From: Halorientalis salina
GTDB lineage: Archaea; Halobacteriota; Halobacteria; Halobacteriales; Haloarculaceae
Assembly: GCF_005049285.1 (NCBI RefSeq)
Contig: NZ_SOSC01000002.1
Location: forward strand, 310,001 to 374,000
DNA: 64,000 nucleotides
Reading direction: 5' to 3'
Shown here piece after piece: positions 1-7,303 of this stretch. Numbering within the stretch: position 1 is the stretch's first letter; every line of letters begins with the position of its first letter. Both the position numbers and the translations under genes were made by a program. The notes below the pieces were generated by a model, which saw only the letters and a list, made by a program, of their open reading frames with translations, did no database searches and was not told the DNA's origin.

Positions 1-34
1 TGGGCAGATCGGCAACTGGTCGATGGAGTGAGAT

Positions 35-1345
35 ATGTTTCCTGACGCCCTCCGTCCCCGACTCCGCCATCTCCGCGTGGCAGTGCTCGCCGTCGTCGTC
101 CTGGCGCTCCTGTCGCTTGGCCACTCGTTTCTGACCTACGAGGGAACTGCTGGCGGGAACGCCGACGCCGTCGCGCCGGGCGAACTCGACTCGACGCTCG
201 TCGCAGTCGTCGACGGAACCGGCGCCGGACAGATCGTCGCCTACGACCCCAACGGGACTGTCGAGTACCGGAACCGGTCGCTGTGGCTCTATCACGACGT
301 CGACCCCGTTCAGGGGAAGGCTCGAACGGTCGAGTACGTCGCCAGCGACCGGACCGACGCCAGTCGGTGTTCGGCCGACGACTGGTGTATGCAGAACGTG
401 GTCGAGCGCGTCAACCTCACGACGGGGGAGGTGCGTCGCGTCCACACCATCGTGAGCGATCACGACGGCTCCTCGCAGATCCACGACGTCGACCGCGTCA
501 ACGAGTCGGTGTTGCTCGTCGGCGACATCCGCTATCCCGACCGCGTGTACATGGTGAACACGACGACGGACGAGCGGATCTGGGAGTGGCGAGTCGCCGA
601 GGCCTTCGACCCCGACTCGGGCGGTTCCTACCCCGGCGACTGGACCCACCTCAACGACGTGGAGTACCTCCACGACGGCCGCGTCATGGTGACCCTCCGC
701 AATCAGGACCAGGTCGTCTTCGTCGAACCCGGGGCAGGCATCCAACCCGACTGGACGCTGGGGGCTGACGGGAACCACTCCCGGCTCTACGAACAGCACA
801 ACGCCGACTACATCCCCGAATCGGAGGGCGGCCCGGCGGTCCTCGTCGCTGACAGCGAGAACAACCGGATCGTGGAGTTCCAGCGCGTCGACGGCTCGTG
901 GCAACGGTCCTGGGTGTGGGCCGACGCGCGCCTCCAGTGGCCCCGGGACGCCGACCGACTGCCCGACGGGGACACGCTCGTCGCCGACTCGCACGGCTCT
1001 CGGCTGCTCAGCGTCAGCCCCAACGGGAGCGTCGACTGGTCGATGCCGTTCCCAGATGGGAGTTACGACCTGGAACTGCTCGGGACCGACGACGAGAGCG
1101 ACGGCCCCAGCGCCGTCGCCGCCGGCCACGAGAACTCGCGGCCCGACGGGGTCGGACACCGAGCGATCTCACTCGTTCCCCCGCTCGTGCTCCACGGCCT
1201 CCTCTACTCGCTTCCCCTCTGGGCGACCGCTGTCGACGCCGTGCTCCTCCTGGGAGCGGGCTGTCTGGTGACCGTCTGGCTGGTCGTCGAGGCCGGCGTC
1301 AGGCTGGGACCACGCCTGGCTCGCCTCCGCAACGCCGACAGCTGA
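35..1345 (+). CDS. Arylsulfotransferase (ASST)-like membrane-anchored beta-propeller protein
   Basis: The 436-residue protein has one hydrophobic segment near the N-terminus (about 13-32) and two near the C-terminus (about 375-420), with a long extracytoplasmic domain between them. That domain has repeated propeller-like blades and a W-T-H-L-N-D-V-E-Y-L block followed by blades ending in L-V-A-D-S, the pattern of proteins annotated as arylsulfotransferase family in haloarchaea. Known ASST enzymes move sulfate between phenolic compounds. I cannot see whether the catalytic His is kept, so enzyme activity is inference and a structural or sensing role is possible. The start is the first ATG after the window edge; 34 nt of upstream sequence gives little promoter information. 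Confidence 0.7.
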   Translation: MFPDALRPRLRHLRVAVLAVVVLALLSLGHSFLTYEGTAGGNADAVAPGELDSTLVAVVDGTGAGQIVAYDPNGTVEYRNRSLWLYHDVDPVQGKARTVEYVASDRTDASRCSADDWCMQNVVERVNLTTGEVRRVHTIVSDHDGSSQIHDVDRVNESVLLVGDIRYPDRVYMVNTTTDERIWEWRVAEAFDPDSGGSYPGDWTHLNDVEYLHDGRVMVTLRNQDQVVFVEPGAGIQPDWTLGADGNHSRLYEQHNADYIPESEGGPAVLVADSENNRIVEFQRVDGSWQRSWVWADARLQWPRDADRLPDGDTLVADSHGSRLLSVSPNGSVDWSMPFPDGSYDLELLGTDDESDGPSAVAAGHENSRPDGVGHRAISLVPPLVLHGLLYSLPLWATAVDAVLLLGAGCLVTVWLVVEAGVRLGPRLARLRNADS

Positions 1346-1404
1346 GTCAGCAGCGGTCCGGCGTGCCGGTACCGTTATCCGAGACGGCCCCGTTTCGGCG
1401 GGAC

Positions 1405-1515
1405 ATGTGTCTCCCCAGTCGGCGAGACTGTAGCGAGGACGGCTGCGACCGGTTCGCGATGCACGGGACGACGGTCTGTTTCGGACACGCGTCCATCGAG
1501 GAGATCGTCGGGTAG
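1405..1515 (+). CDS. 36-residue Cys/His-rich micro-protein
   Basis: A short ORF lies 59 nt after the arylsulfotransferase-like gene on the same strand. It begins M-C-L-P-S-R-R-D and has Cys at 2, 9, 14 and 25 with His at 20 and 28, so a single zinc site is possible. The spacing is compact and the sequence is not low-complexity, which argues for a real gene; haloarchaea are known to encode many small CxxC-type zinc micro-proteins. No family is recognised. A longer reading frame runs through this region from 898, but its upstream part is the antisense/out-of-frame shadow of the preceding gene. Confidence 0.5.
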   Translation: MCLPSRRDCSEDGCDRFAMHGTTVCFGHASIEEIVG

Positions 1516-1574
1516 CCGAACGGCGACAGGAAGCGGTCAAAGTCTGAATCCGTAAGCCAGGCGGCCAGAACCGC

Positions 1575-2477
1575 TCAGCTCCGCGTCTGGACTCGCACGA
1601 GATCGTTTTCCATGACGCTCACTACCTCGTTCAGTCGGTCCTGCCACTTCTCGATGGTCGTTTCGGTGGTTTCCTGTACCGATTCGAGTTCGCGCCGCTG
1701 GTCGGGCGGCAGTTCCGGCAGTTCGTTCCCGCAGGCCTCACAGTAGTCGTCCTCCAGTTTGTCGACGTCCGTCCGGCACTGGAGACACTCCCAGTGGACG
1801 GGCAACTCCCGGCTGCACTCCCCACAGAGTTTCGAGTCCCGGTCGGCGTCGTAGCCACATTTGGGACATTTCACCGTCGTCAGGATGTCCACATAGTCCA
1901 GGAACCGATTCACGACCTCCAGTTCGTATCGCAGCAAAAAGAGCACGCGCTCGGTCAACTTCGCGTACGCCTGCTGTTGGGCCTGCGAGTCCGTGTTCAG
2001 GCGTAGATTCGTGAACATGAGCCGGGACGTCAAGAGGTGTTTTTTCACGTCTCGTGCGTCGATGCGGAACCGCTCCTCGTTGCGCACAATCTCGCCTTCG
2101 TCGATCTCACCCTCGCCCATCACCTGCGAGGCGTATTTGGACGTCAACTGTTCGAGTTTGTCCAGATGTGCGATTGCCCCCCGGAGATCGCCCAGATCGT
2201 CGATCGTCGTCTCGCGCGCCAGTTCGGCCGACCCACCACCGTCGCCACCCCCGGCACCCTCCCCAGTGATCGCTCCTTTGCACGACCGACAGATCGTGAC
2301 GAGGTTCATCGTATCGTGCGTGCCCCCCATTTCCCTCGGCACGAGATGAAAGGCCAGGAGTTCGGCCGCTCCCCGCTCGCCGCCCTTCCGTTCACAGTTT
2401 TGACAGGTAAGCCCGTCTCGCTCGACCACCTCGTTCCTGCGGGCCCGCCAGTCCCGAGGATAATCGCCGTTGACCAT
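1575..2477 (-). CDS. HNH endonuclease-like protein with C-terminal zinc ribbons
   Basis: 300 residues. The N-terminal 70 residues carry the HNH framework: C25-x2-C28, H44 in A-F-H-L-V-P, N58 in M-N-L-V-T and C63-x2-C66. The usual final His after the second CxxC is Lys67, so the metal site may be altered. A helical middle region (about 80-205) leads to two zinc-ribbon units near 205-255 with four CxxC pairs, then a coiled-coil tail. HNH proteins nick or cut DNA; here nuclease activity is uncertain. An AT-rich GATAATTT box sits about 25 nt ahead of the ATG, which suits a leaderless transcript. It stands alone, convergent with the micro-gene at 1405. Confidence 0.75.
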   Translation of the reverse strand: MVNGDYPRDWRARRNEVVERDGLTCQNCERKGGERGAAELLAFHLVPREMGGTHDTMNLVTICRSCKGAITGEGAGGGDGGGSAELARETTIDDLGDLRGAIAHLDKLEQLTSKYASQVMGEGEIDEGEIVRNEERFRIDARDVKKHLLTSRLMFTNLRLNTDSQAQQQAYAKLTERVLFLLRYELEVVNRFLDYVDILTTVKCPKCGYDADRDSKLCGECSRELPVHWECLQCRTDVDKLEDDYCEACGNELPELPPDQRRELESVQETTETTIEKWQDRLNEVVSVMENDLVRVQTRS

Positions 2478-2692
2478 GACTCCACAGTCGAAATTATCTC
2501 GTATGATTTTTTCGGCCGAATATCGGATCTGATACGGCCTCCATTGCCAATCCCCAGTACATTATTTGATAATTTGAGCGATGGCGCGTTCCTCGAACTC
2601 GGAATCGGGGCCGATTCATCCGATCGGTGGGGCAGTGAAAAACGGATACCGCATCGACGTAGTGCTTCCCAGAGAGTGTCGCAAAAACGCAG
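2478..2692. other. Intergenic stretch upstream of the HNH gene
   Basis: The right flank of the HNH gene holds its AT-rich promoter (2490-2510) and then about 150 nt with no convincing coding sequence. Reading frames here are short and lack haloarchaeal codon bias. It ends where the tRNA 3'-end-like copies begin. Confidence 0.5.
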
Positions 2693-2718
2693 CGGGTTGA
2701 GGCGGATTCGAACCTCGC
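2693..2718 (-). repeat. Degenerate copy of the tRNA-Val 3' end
   Basis: The 26 nt here match the tRNA-Val(CAC) acceptor/T-arm copies at 2867 and 3001 with about four mismatches, in the same orientation. Between it and the next copy are two perfect hairpins, a CGAGAGAG/CTCTCTCG pair near 2750 and GAAAGGTG/CACCTTTC near 2774-2794. It looks like the oldest member of the array that ends in the intact tRNA. Confidence 0.55.
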
Positions 2719-2866
2719 CGAGACGTACTCACTCCGTTGTCGTCCGAGAGAGCTTCGCTCTCTCGTGATGACGAAAGGTGCGGAGCACCTTTCGAACCAC
2801 GCGCGACTCGTCTGGTTCAATCCTTCCAAGAACGGATTTGCGTCTCGCGAATCGTTCGGCGCAAAA

Positions 2867-3160
2867 TCAGTGGGTTGGGGCGGAGTTGAACCTCGGTCGC
2901 TTCCGTTCGCTCGCTATTGCTCGCTCACCTCCCGCTCCCTGCTTCAACTCTGCCAAACGCATTGCACACGCGCCGCTCGAAAGTGAGCGGCGCGAGAAAC
3001 TCAGTGGGTTGGGGCGGAGTTGAACCTCGGTCGCTTCCGTTCGCTCGCTATTGCTCGCTCACCTCCCGCTCCCTGCTTCAACTCCGCCAAACGCATCGCA
3101 CACGCGCCGCTCGAAAGTGAGCGGCGCGAGAAACTCAGTGGGTTGGGGCGGAGTTGAACC
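2867..3160 (-). repeat. Two 134-bp tandem units each beginning with a copy of the tRNA-Val 3' end
   Basis: The 26-nt block TCAGTGGGTTGG...GAACC occurs at 2867, 3001 and 3135; the last one is the 3' end of the real tRNA plus 4 nt of flank. The spacing is exactly 134 bp twice, and the two full units differ at only two positions. Inside each unit, GGCGGAGTTGAA (3013-3024 in unit 2) is answered by an inverted TTCAACTCCGCC (3077-3088), so the unit can fold back on its tRNA-derived part. A second hairpin, GCCGCTCG..CGAGCGGC type, lies near its end. No protein is encoded. This could be a mini-element that targets tRNA 3' ends or a local amplification. Confidence 0.85.
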
Positions 3161-3213
3161 GCCGACTTCCTCCGTGTGAAGGAGGTATCATAACCGGACT
3201 AGATCACCAACCC
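3139..3213 (-). tRNA. tRNA-Val (anticodon CAC)
   Basis: Seventy-five nt fold as a full cloverleaf. The acceptor stem pairs GGGTTGG with CCAACCC, discriminator A. The anticodon stem CCTCC/GGAGG encloses the loop TTCACAC, anticodon CAC for GTG codons. The T arm is GGCGG-TTCAACT-CCGCC. No intron is seen and CCA is not encoded. Partial copies of its 3' end lie downstream (2693-3134). Confidence 0.95.
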
Positions 3214-3268
3214 GGCGCCCGGAGCTATCCCTGCACGAGACTTAAGAGTTGCCTTCGAACCGCGCGAG

Positions 3269-3529
3269 TTACGCCTCGCGCTTCCGGTAGCCCGCGAGTT
3301 TCTCCCGAGCCTCCGCGATGGCTTCTTTCGCCTCGCCTTCGGCCGTCGCCTGGATCTCCGCCAGGTCCGACCGTATCTCCGCTAGACGACTCGGCTCCGG
3401 TTCGTCCTCACCGCCGGTCAGCTTCGCGAACCGCTCTTCGACCGGTTCGAGCTCCTCGGCGACACCGCGCTTTGCCTCTTTGCCCGCCCGCTTCAGGTAG
3501 TACTGCGTGTCTTCGAAGTGTTTGTTCAT
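3269..3529 (-). CDS. Small helical DUF7553-like protein
   Basis: 86 residues, mostly amphipathic helix, starting M-N-K-H-F-E-D-T-Q-Y-Y-L and ending in K-L-A-G-Y-R. The start at 3529 is chosen because a TATA-like CCTTATAT lies about 27 nt upstream, fitting a leaderless transcript; the longer frame to 3619 runs through that promoter. The pattern of a short helical pair with an R-x-D-L-A-E-I middle is shared with the two small proteins at 55230 and 55568. Function is unknown. It lies between tRNA-Val and a possible metal-regulated promoter region. Confidence 0.75.
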   Translation of the reverse strand: MNKHFEDTQYYLKRAGKEAKRGVAEELEPVEERFAKLTGGEDEPEPSRLAEIRSDLAEIQATAEGEAKEAIAEAREKLAGYRKREA

Positions 3530-3642
3530 ATCCGTCCTTACGCAGAGGACAGATATAAGGTTTGTGGCGAGACAGGTTTGGAATCGCAGTACGGCGCGAC
3601 GATCAGTTCTGAAGGACACCGAACCAGAAGCTTTTTCACTGG

Positions 3643-3658
3643 TTTAGGCATACCTAAA
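3643..3658. promoter_or_regulatory. DtxR/SirR-like palindromic operator candidate
   Basis: TTTAGGCATACCTAAA has perfect 6-bp arms TTTAGG/CCTAAA around 4 nt. This resembles operators of the iron/manganese regulators of the DtxR family in haloarchaea (established in general; the match here is by eye). It lies 114 nt upstream of the -strand gene at 3529 and 132 nt upstream of the MBL gene at 3791; which one it serves is unclear. Confidence 0.45.
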
Positions 3659-3790
3659 ACTGGCCGGAGGTTCCCGCGTCGGCGGGGTCGGCCACCGTCT
3701 GTCCCACTTGTCCGGGCCGCCGAGGAACTACCGTGGGCACCCCTCAGTGGCCCGCCGATTCCTGCTCACCAGCAGCGGGGCCCAAAGGGT

Positions 3791-4765
3791 ATGTCCCAGC
3801 CCCGGGTAGAGAGGTGCGTGTTCACACGTCTTTCGATTCCCACACCGTTCCAGGTCGGGCCCGTCAACGCCTATCTCGCCGGCCGTACGCTTGTCGATCC
3901 CGGACCCGAGAGCGAGGAAGCGTGGTCGCGCCTGCTCGGAGCGCTCGAAGAGCGGGCGCTAGAACCCGACGACATCGACCGCGTCCTCATCACTCACCCG
4001 CATCCCGACCACTTCGGGCTCGCCCGGCGGTTCAGTGACCTCGGTGCGACAGTCGTCGCCAGCCCCGAGGCCGCCGACATCATGGCCGACTTCGAGGGCC
4101 GATTCGAGTACGAACGGACGTACTTCACCGACTTCTTCGAGCGGTGCGGGATGGCGAGCGAAACCGCCGATACGGTGACCGACCTGCCGGAGACGTACCT
4201 CCGGTACGCCCCGAGCGTCGACACCGACCGCGAGGTCACCACCGACGACGCCGTGGTCGTCCAGAACACGACGCTCTCGGTCCGGAAGACCAGCGGACAC
4301 GCTTCGGGTGAACTGCTGTTTTCCTACGACGGAGACGAGTCCCGGCAGGCCATCGTCGGCGACCACGTCCTGGCCGACATCACACCGAACCCGTTCTTGC
4401 TCCCGCCGCCCGAACCCGGCGCGGACCGTCCGAGCGTCCTCCCGGCGTACAACGAGTCGCTGCGGTCCCTTCGCGACCAGGGATTCGACCGATTCCTCCC
4501 GGGTCACCGCGACCGGATCGAAACCCCGCGAGACCGCATCGACGACGTGCTGGCCGAACACGAGGCTCGGACCGAAAACGTCGCGGATCTCGTCGACGGA
4601 CCGACGACGCCCGTCGAGGTCATGGAGGGATTGTTCGGCGACCTCCCGGTCACGGAGTACTTCGCCGGGATGAGCGAAGCCGTCGGCCACCTCGACGTCC
4701 TCGAATCCCGCGGCGCGGTGTCCGCCCGCGACAAGGGCGGTATCATCGTCTACGAGCCGATCTAA
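3791..4765 (+). CDS. Metallo-beta-lactamase fold hydrolase
   Basis: 324 residues. The H-P-H-P-D-H motif at 69-74 is the HxHxDH metal site of this fold; later metal-site segments G-H-A-S-G-E (about 165), G-D-H-V-L-A-D and P-G-H-R-D are present. The C-terminal 70 residues form a helical, winged-helix-like tail, as in the LACTB2-like/hydroxyacylglutathione hydrolase branch. The substrate cannot be read from sequence. The ATG at 3791 follows a purine-rich stretch; the frame is open upstream but that part is Arg/Pro-rich and unlike protein. A DtxR-like palindrome lies 132 nt upstream. Confidence 0.85.
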   Translation: MSQPRVERCVFTRLSIPTPFQVGPVNAYLAGRTLVDPGPESEEAWSRLLGALEERALEPDDIDRVLITHPHPDHFGLARRFSDLGATVVASPEAADIMADFEGRFEYERTYFTDFFERCGMASETADTVTDLPETYLRYAPSVDTDREVTTDDAVVVQNTTLSVRKTSGHASGELLFSYDGDESRQAIVGDHVLADITPNPFLLPPPEPGADRPSVLPAYNESLRSLRDQGFDRFLPGHRDRIETPRDRIDDVLAEHEARTENVADLVDGPTTPVEVMEGLFGDLPVTEYFAGMSEAVGHLDVLESRGAVSARDKGGIIVYEPI

Positions 4766-4845
4766 CGGCTATCGGACATTATTTCGTGCCAGAGTCGCCT
4801 GACAGATAGTATCGCTTAAACCACTGGCCGATATAGCAAATCGAC

Positions 4846-5742
4846 ATGACGTTCCGGGGGGTGCTCGTCGTGGGGGCGACGGGGACACAGGGCGGTGCCG
4901 TCGCGACGCGGTTGCTCGACGAGGGTACCGTCGACGTATACGCGCTGACCCGCGATCCGGACAGTGGTGCGGCTCGCGAGCTCGAAGACCGGGGTGCGAT
5001 CGTGGTCCAGGGGGACCTCTGGGAGCCGGGGACGCTTCTCGACGCGATGGACCCGGTCGACGCCGTCTTCGCGATGACCGACTACTGGGAGGCGGGCTTG
5101 GACGCCGAGGTGTCACAGGGAGTCAACCTCGCGAACGCGGCGGCCCGGGCCGACATCGACCACGTCGTGTTCAGTTCGGTCGTCGGTGCGACGCGGGACA
5201 CGGACGCGCCGATGCTCGCCTCGAAAGGCAGGATCGAGTCCCACCTGCGGGGAATGGACCTCCCGACGACGGTGCTCCGGCCGAGCTACTTCATGCAGAA
5301 CTTCGAGTTACGCCGTGCGGACGTGACAGACGGGACGCTCGCGTTGCCGCTCGCGCCGGGAACCCGGCTGCCGCTGACCGACGCCGTGGACCTGGGACGG
5401 CTCGTGGCTCGCATCCTCGACGCGCCAGAGCGGTACCGGGGGAAGGCGATCCCGCTCGCCGGCGAGGAACTCACCCTGACGGAGATGGCCGCGGTCTTCG
5501 GCGAAGCGCTAGACCGGGACCTGGAGACGGTTCACGTCCCCATCGACGTGGCGCGCTCACAGGTCGGGGACGACTACGCGGCGCTGTTCGAGTGGTACAA
5601 CGACGACGCGCCGGGGGGGCTCGTCGGGCCACTCCGGCACCGACTCGACTTCGAGCCGACGCCGCTATCGGCGTATCTCGACCGGAACGACTGGGGCCGG
5701 CCCGAACTGCCCGGGGCCTGGGACGCGAAGCCGGTTCAGTAG
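4846..5742 (+). CDS. NmrA/HSCARG-family NAD(P)-binding protein
   Basis: 298 residues with an N-terminal Rossmann motif G-A-T-G-T-Q-G-G (10-17), then V-Q-G-D-L and the F-S-S-V-V-G-A core of atypical short-chain dehydrogenases. It lacks a clear YxxxK pair, as is usual in NmrA-like sensors, so a redox-sensing or isomerase-type role is more likely than a simple dehydrogenase. A GCTTAAACC promoter-like box lies about 35 nt ahead of the ATG. Its 3' end overlaps that of the convergent adenosyltransferase gene by 7 nt. Confidence 0.85.
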   Translation: MTFRGVLVVGATGTQGGAVATRLLDEGTVDVYALTRDPDSGAARELEDRGAIVVQGDLWEPGTLLDAMDPVDAVFAMTDYWEAGLDAEVSQGVNLANAAARADIDHVVFSSVVGATRDTDAPMLASKGRIESHLRGMDLPTTVLRPSYFMQNFELRRADVTDGTLALPLAPGTRLPLTDAVDLGRLVARILDAPERYRGKAIPLAGEELTLTEMAAVFGEALDRDLETVHVPIDVARSQVGDDYAALFEWYNDDAPGGLVGPLRHRLDFEPTPLSAYLDRNDWGRPELPGAWDAKPVQ

Positions 5743-6272
5743 GTCGGACTCTCCTCGCGGACGCCCTCGCGCTTGTTGACGACGCGCGCGATGGTGAACA
5801 GGCAATCCGAGAGCCGGTTCAGGTAGACGATGGCGGCGTCGTTGACGCCGGCTTCCTCGGAGGCAAAGGAGACGGCGCGGCGTTCGGCCCGGCGACAGAC
5901 CGCCCGCGCCTGGTGGAGTTTCGCGCCCGGTTCGCTCCCGCTCGGGAGGATAAACGACTCCAGGGGATCGAGTTCCTCGTCGTAGTCGTCCATCCAGCTT
6001 TCGAGGGTCTCGACGTGCTCGTCGCGGATCTGCGGGTCGTCCTCCTCGGGGTTGGGATTGGCGAAGTCCGCCTGGACGACGTGGAGGTGGTTCTGGACCT
6101 CCCTGAGCTGGTCGTCGATGTCGTCGTGGCCGGTCGGGCGCACGACGCCGACGAGCGCGTTGACCTCGTCGACGGTCCCGTACGCTTCGATCCGGGGGCT
6201 GGCCTTCGAGACGCGGTCCATGTTCCGCAGATCGGTCATTCCCTCGTCACCGCGCCCGGTGTAGATTTTCAT
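5736..6272 (-). CDS. Cob(I)yrinic acid a,c-diamide adenosyltransferase, PduO type
   Basis: 178 residues beginning M-K-I-Y-T-G-R-G-D-E-G-M-T-D, the ATP-binding N-terminal signature of PduO-type enzymes. Later come Y-G-T-V-D-E-V-N-A and the helical-bundle motif R-R-A-E-R-R near 140, with a Y-L-N-R-L-S-D segment near the end. It transfers the adenosyl group of ATP to cob(I)alamin to make the B12 coenzyme. The start at 6272 is preferred over 6284 because it gives the family N-terminus. No other cobalamin genes lie nearby. Confidence 0.92.
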   Translation of the reverse strand: MKIYTGRGDEGMTDLRNMDRVSKASPRIEAYGTVDEVNALVGVVRPTGHDDIDDQLREVQNHLHVVQADFANPNPEEDDPQIRDEHVETLESWMDDYDEELDPLESFILPSGSEPGAKLHQARAVCRRAERRAVSFASEEAGVNDAAIVYLNRLSDCLFTIARVVNKREGVREESPTY

Positions 6273-6378
6273 ATGCCACCGCAAGGGGGCCAGTTCCTTA
6301 TACCCCGTAGTCAGTTTGGAGACAGACGCCAGTGGCGAACCCGAACGTTATGCCGGCAGCCCTCCCAGGACTAGGGAG

Positions 6379-6978
6379 ATGGTCACCGCCCGGAGTCCCA
6401 CCCTCACGACGATCACGCTGTTCGTGGTGGTGTTCGTCTTCGAGAGCGTCGCCAGATTGCTCGGCGTCTTTCCCCTCCTGTTCGTGCTGGCCCCGCCGGT
6501 GACGACCAACCCGTGGACCGTCGTCACCAGCGTCTACGCCCACGCGGGCCCGATCCACCTCCTGGGCAACGCGATCGGACTCCTGTTGCCAGGGTTCGTC
6601 CTCGAACGGCAGACCAGCGCTCTGCGCTATCACGCCTTCTTCCTCACGGCCGGCGCCGCGGCGGGCATCGCGGAGATCACGGTCGGACCGCTGCTGGGCA
6701 ACGCGGCTGGCGTCCTCGGTGCCAGCGGCGCGGTCTTTGCCTTCATCGGCTACCTGCTGTCGGCCAACAGACTCGCAGAAGCGGCCATCGGCGGGGTCGA
6801 ACTGTCGGGACGAGTCCAACTCGTCGCCTTCGCCGTCCTCGCCGTCCTCGTCACCGTCGCGACGGGTCGGCCCGGTGTCGCCCTCGTCGCGCACTTCACC
6901 GGCTTCTTCGTCGGCCTCGTCGCCGGCCGTGTACACCTGCTCCGGCGACCCACGCCCCCGTCATACGGAATGCTGTAA
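6379..6978 (+). CDS. Rhomboid-family intramembrane serine protease
   Basis: 199 residues, with six hydrophobic segments. The catalytic Ser is in G-A-S-G (Ser116) and the partner His is H172 in A-H-F-T-G-F; the conserved H-L-L-G-N lies at 60-64. Rhomboids cut membrane proteins within the bilayer. The start is the ATG at 6379, directly after a GGGAG purine run; upstream in-frame codons do not resemble the family. A strong hairpin follows 14 nt after the stop. Confidence 0.9.
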   Translation: MVTARSPTLTTITLFVVVFVFESVARLLGVFPLLFVLAPPVTTNPWTVVTSVYAHAGPIHLLGNAIGLLLPGFVLERQTSALRYHAFFLTAGAAAGIAEITVGPLLGNAAGVLGASGAVFAFIGYLLSANRLAEAAIGGVELSGRVQLVAFAVLAVLVTVATGRPGVALVAHFTGFFVGLVAGRVHLLRRPTPPSYGML

Positions 6979-6992
6979 GTCATGTCTGCATC

Positions 6993-7014
6993 GACCGCCC
7001 GATGTCGGGCGGTC
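6993..7014. terminator. Perfect 10-bp hairpin between convergent genes
   Basis: Arms GACCGCCCGA (6993-7002) and TCGGGCGGTC (7005-7014) are separated by 2 nt, so in practice an 8-9 bp stem with a small loop. It lies between the 3' ends of the rhomboid gene (+) and the small coiled-coil gene (-). Archaeal termination depends mainly on U-tracts, and none follows here, so its role may be mRNA 3'-end protection rather than termination. Confidence 0.5.
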
Positions 7015-7043
7015 ATCGCGGTACACAGGTACAGCAAACCGTA

Positions 7044-7199
7044 TCAGTCGCCGGCGGCCGGTGACCCGCCGGGCGTCGTCTCCGACTCCAGTATCGTCTC
7101 GGACGCCGAGAGCGTCTCGTCGATCTCGCGCATCGTCTCCTCGAACTGTTCCATCTCGGCCGCGAACTCGTCCATGACCTCGTCGAACTCGGTTGTCAT
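7044..7199 (-). CDS. 51-residue acidic coiled-coil protein
   Basis: The reading frame M-T-T-E-F-D-E-V-M-D-E-F-A-A-E-M-E-Q-F continues with heptad-spaced F/M/I residues for about 40 residues and ends in a Gly/Pro-rich tail. About a third of residues are Asp or Glu, typical of halophile proteins, while the opposite strand gives only a Ser-rich sequence. It is too short for most gene callers. It lies downstream of dabA on the same strand, 104 nt past the dabA stop, so it may be the last gene of that transcript; function unknown. Confidence 0.6.
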   Translation of the reverse strand: MTTEFDEVMDEFAAEMEQFEETMREIDETLSASETILESETTPGGSPAAGD

Positions 7200-7303
7200 A
7201 CACTAATGTAGGGACCTCGAGCGTGTATGAACAGTACCTAACAGAGTTGGCCACAGGACGTCGGAACAGCCACCGACTCGTGTCCGAGACGGATATGGAT
7301 CGG

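Noticed and set aside
2867-3134. Regular direct repeats suggesting a CRISPR array
   Set aside because: Only two units; the whole 134-bp unit, including the part that would be spacer, is repeated, and the repeat equals a tRNA 3' end. No cas genes nearby.
2478-3213. Integrated virus or genomic island at the tRNA-Val gene
   Set aside because: The tRNA 3'-end copies could mark attachment sites, but the DNA between them is at most about 180 bp with no integrase or phage gene.
3518-3790. Upstream extension of the MBL hydrolase to 3518
   Set aside because: The extra 91 codons are Arg/Pro-rich, cross the opposite-strand promoter and a palindromic operator, and do not resemble the family N-terminus.
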